This document shows positions 44,722-45,080 of a DNA stretch of 45,080 bases, one piece after another. Position numbers and translations under genes: made by a program. Position 1 is the first letter of the stretch; each line of letters starts with the position of its first letter. This stretch comes from a virus. A model generated the notes under the pieces. The model did no database searches. It saw only the letters and a list, made by a program, of their open reading frames with translations, and was not told the origin of the DNA. The stretch covers positions 1 through 45,080 of the IMG/VR virus record IMGVR_UViG_3300033148_003978; one strand, written 5' to 3'.

Positions 44722-45080
44722 CGTTGCCTTTGAACACCATAGTCTGCGGCGATTGCCTTGAGGTTATGAAGGGCTGGCCGGACAAGTGCGTGGGTGTGTG
44801 TCTTTGTGATCCGCCATACGATATTGTTGTGAATAAAAGAGGCAAAGGTTCTGGCTTTTATGCCAAAACCGACCACCTGGCTGATATAGACGAGAGTTTT
44901 GGGTCTAATTTCAAATCCATAGATTACATAGAAGCGATGATGCGAATTTCAAACAATGGGCTTGTACAATGGACATCACAACGCTTGTTGCCTGAAATTT
45001 TGAATTATGCTATGCAAAACAAATGGAAATGGGACTTAATGTTCTGGCATAAAACCAATTCTTGCCCTGCTCATTTTAAT
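44718..45080 (+). CDS. DNA methyltransferase, beta class, N-terminal part (continues at 1)
   Basis: The first 121 codons of the gene cut by the window end; the last 38 codons are the repeated 114 bases. MTLPLNTIVCGDCLEVMKGW is the typical start of such enzymes and DPPYDI (31-36) is catalytic motif IV. The full 255-residue protein is described with the left part at 1-519. Confidence 0.9.
   Translation, partial: MTLPLNTIVCGDCLEVMKGWPDKCVGVCLCDPPYDIVVNKRGKGSGFYAKTDHLADIDESFGSNFKSIDYIEAMMRISNNGLVQWTSQRLLPEILNYAMQNKWKWDLMFWHKTNSCPAHFN
44967..45080. repeat. Terminal direct repeat, right copy
   Basis: Identical over all 114 bases to 1-114; see the left copy. Confidence 0.9.

Noticed and set aside
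1-45080. CRISPR array, integrase/excision module, or phage DNA/RNA polymerase
   Set aside because: No regularly spaced repeats, no tyrosine or serine recombinase motifs, and no polymerase motifs were found in any long frame.

Overview
The window is a complete or nearly complete genome of a tailed, podovirus-like double-stranded DNA phage. It is most likely a circularly permuted assembly: the last 114 bases repeat the first 114 exactly, so the unit is about 44,966 bp, and one DNA methyltransferase gene is cut in two by the arbitrary ends. Gene density is very high, with many ATGA/TAATG overlaps, almost everything is on the + strand, and the proteins include the T7-type head and tail set. I see no integrase, no repressor that I recognise, no DNA or RNA polymerase, no CRISPR array and no convincing tRNA gene. 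The host is not given. GLUG-type adhesin repeats, a lysozyme of the IHNGGP type and Sec-like signal peptides suggest a Gram-negative-type host, possibly of the Planctomycetota/PVC group; this is inference only.

Layout. (1) 1-1.75 kb: end of the rightward early operon (methyltransferase C-terminus, HNH-AP2 endonuclease, DUF1353-like protein), closed by an intrinsic terminator. (2) 1.72-3.08 kb: a leftward operon of very small genes read from a strong promoter at 3.2 kb through a structured leader. (3) 3.4-33.9 kb: the rightward late operon. Its genes run: HTH protein, small and large terminase, portal, accessory head proteins, HNH, scaffold, a structured RNA candidate, major capsid, capsid cement, two exported-looking beta proteins, tail tube adaptor, a three-gene tail nozzle set, tail fibre, then internal virion proteins resembling T7 gp13, gp14, gp15 and gp16, and a membrane/coiled-coil pair. 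(4) 34.0-45.08 kb: the rightward early/middle operon, again starting with a promoter and a structured leader. It carries a lysozyme, regulators, a YqaJ exonuclease-ERF annealase-SSB recombination module, a replication initiator and probable helicase loader, many small zinc-binding proteins, HNH endonucleases, a PAPS-reductase-like protein, endonuclease VII and the methyltransferase.

Most interesting points. (a) The two early promoters (3.2 kb leftward, 34.0 kb rightward) are each followed by a leader RNA with the same interleaved-helix (pseudoknot) topology and a shared GGCCGC...GCGGTCTT helix. They are a candidate pair of put-like or riboswitch-like control elements. (b) Nearly all tail/appendage proteins from 12.9 to 24.8 kb start with Sec-type signal peptides, which is odd for phage virion proteins. 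(c) The podoviral tail nozzle protein is split into two genes, each with its own signal peptide. In front of them lies a paralogue of the N-terminal domain into which about 750 residues of a GLUG beta-helix adhesin have been inserted. (d) A branched RNA fold with a possible kissing loop precedes the major capsid gene. (e) An internal virion protein appears to start at ATC. (f) A 17-bp direct repeat flanks a ~2-kb block carrying two homing-type nucleases and the methyltransferase.
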